Assembly: GCA_903832165.1 (NCBI GenBank)
Contig: CAILAQ010000263.1
Span: 1 to 6,425, forward strand
Reading direction: 5' to 3'
Length of the DNA stretch: 6,425 bases
Source of the DNA: an uncultured Bacteroidota bacterium
Lineage (GTDB): Bacteria; Bacteroidota; Bacteroidia; Bacteroidales; UBA12481
Shown here: one piece after another, positions 6,083-6,425 of the stretch
How the letters are laid out: each line of letters opens with the position of its first letter
Position numbering within the stretch: the stretch's first letter is position 1
Position numbers and translations under genes: made by a program
Notes under the pieces: model-generated
Seen by the model: the letters and a program-made list of their open reading frames with translations, nothing else
Told to the model about the DNA's origin: nothing
The model's database searches: none

Positions 6083-6151
6083 CAGATGGCACAGATTACA
6101 CAGATGGCTCTGAGTTTATCTGTGACATCTGTGTCATCTGTGGATAGTTTT
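6083..6151. repeat. ATCTGTG-heptamer palindrome, split by the intron
   Basis: Bases 6083-6105 and 6118-6140 are inverted copies matching at 20 of 23 positions around a 12-base loop. The arms are made of ATCTGTG-type units (6118, 6127, 6136 on the plus strand). The arm continues at 6141-6151 (TGGATAGTTTT). Its partner is found only beyond the intron, at 4321-4311 (TGGACAGTTTC on the minus strand, 9 of 11). The unsplit element would have arms of about 34 bases. It sits in the intergenic gap and looks like a dispersed palindromic repeat. Confidence 0.8.
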
Positions 6152-6154
6152 TAT

Positions 6155-6182
6155 AAAAAAGGCCGCCTTTTCAAAGACGGCC
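6155..6182 (-). terminator. Rho-independent terminator of the T9SS-protein gene
   Basis: The minus strand forms GGCCG-T-CTTT, loop GA, AAAG-G-CGGCC with one internal mismatch, followed at once by six T (6160-6155). It lies about 22 bases after the stop codon at 6205. It separates this gene from the intron and pdxH. Confidence 0.85.
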
Positions 6183-6204
6183 TCTGAAACAAACAATAAA
6201 CAAA

Positions 6205-6425
6205 CTAATTGATAATCGACATAGTTTTTGAAGCTGCACGGCCCTTGTAAATCATTCTTATAATATACATGCCCTTCTGTGCGTTCAGCGATTCCCAAAC
6301 AACCTGGTTTGTGCCCTGGTTGAATTCAGTCTGAGATATCTGTCCAACTTCATGTCCAACCATATCATAAACTTTCACAATGGCTTTTCCGGCCTCAGGC
6401 AGTTCGAATGTAATGGTTGTCCGAT
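6205..6425 (-). CDS. C-terminal end of a T9SS-secreted protein (type A sorting domain); 5' part outside window
   Basis: The last 72 codons are visible, ending in TAG at 6207-6205. The segment has the layout of a Por/type IX secretion C-terminal sorting domain: TTITFELPEAGKAIVKVYD, a short turn with MVGHEV, then NQGTNQVVWE, L.A.KGMYIIRM and a final K.MSIIN. Such domains steer proteins carrying an N-terminal signal peptide through the outer-membrane T9SS and are then removed, leaving the protein on the surface or in the medium. The functional part of this protein lies outside the window, so its activity cannot be stated. A strong terminator follows. It need not be linked to the giant repeat protein, although both are exported. 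Confidence 0.92.
   Translation of the reverse strand, partial: RTTITFELPEAGKAIVKVYDMVGHEVGQISQTEFNQGTNQVVWESLNAQKGMYIIRMIYKGRAASKTMSIIN

Overview
The window looks like a Bacteroidota chromosome, probably class Bacteroidia; the genus cannot be told from the sequence. The evidence is a C-terminal type IX secretion (T9SS) sorting domain, a small lipoprotein with a Bacteroidota-style N-terminus, weak or absent Shine-Dalgarno sequences, and a TAnnTTTG-type promoter candidate. Every gene I can support lies on the minus strand, so the window reads from right to left.

From right to left: 6425-6205 is the last 72 codons of a T9SS-secreted protein, closed by a good intrinsic terminator (6182-6155). 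Next is an intergenic palindrome built from ATCTGTG heptamers. One arm of that palindrome is split by a decayed group II intron (6082-4322). The intron keeps its 5' RNA domains, a reverse transcriptase/maturase gene broken by two frame-disrupting lesions and one in-frame deletion, a domain V with a probable core change, and a normal-looking domain VI. Rejoining the palindrome arms fixes both splice junctions to the base. Then comes intact pdxH (4219-3560), encoding pyridoxamine 5'-phosphate oxidase, with a hairpin directly before its start codon.

A gene-free stretch (3559-3147) holds two inverted repeats, a run of T-tracts at roughly helical spacing, and two promoter candidates, one TAnnTTTG-type and one sigma-54-like. 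It leads into an apparent two-gene operon. The first gene encodes a 120-residue lipoprotein (3146-2784). Eleven bases later comes a very large secreted protein (2772 to beyond base 1) with a signal peptide and at least eleven tandem modules of about 81-84 residues, of the chitobiase/beta-hexosaminidase C-terminal-like (CHB_HEX_C_1) type. It is open for 924 codons and runs off the left edge. In the downstream half the modules follow a two-module higher-order repeat, which points to array growth by duplication of module pairs.

The most interesting parts are the lipoprotein plus giant-repeat-protein pair, a possible surface or adhesion cassette of unknown function, and the intron nested in a palindromic repeat.
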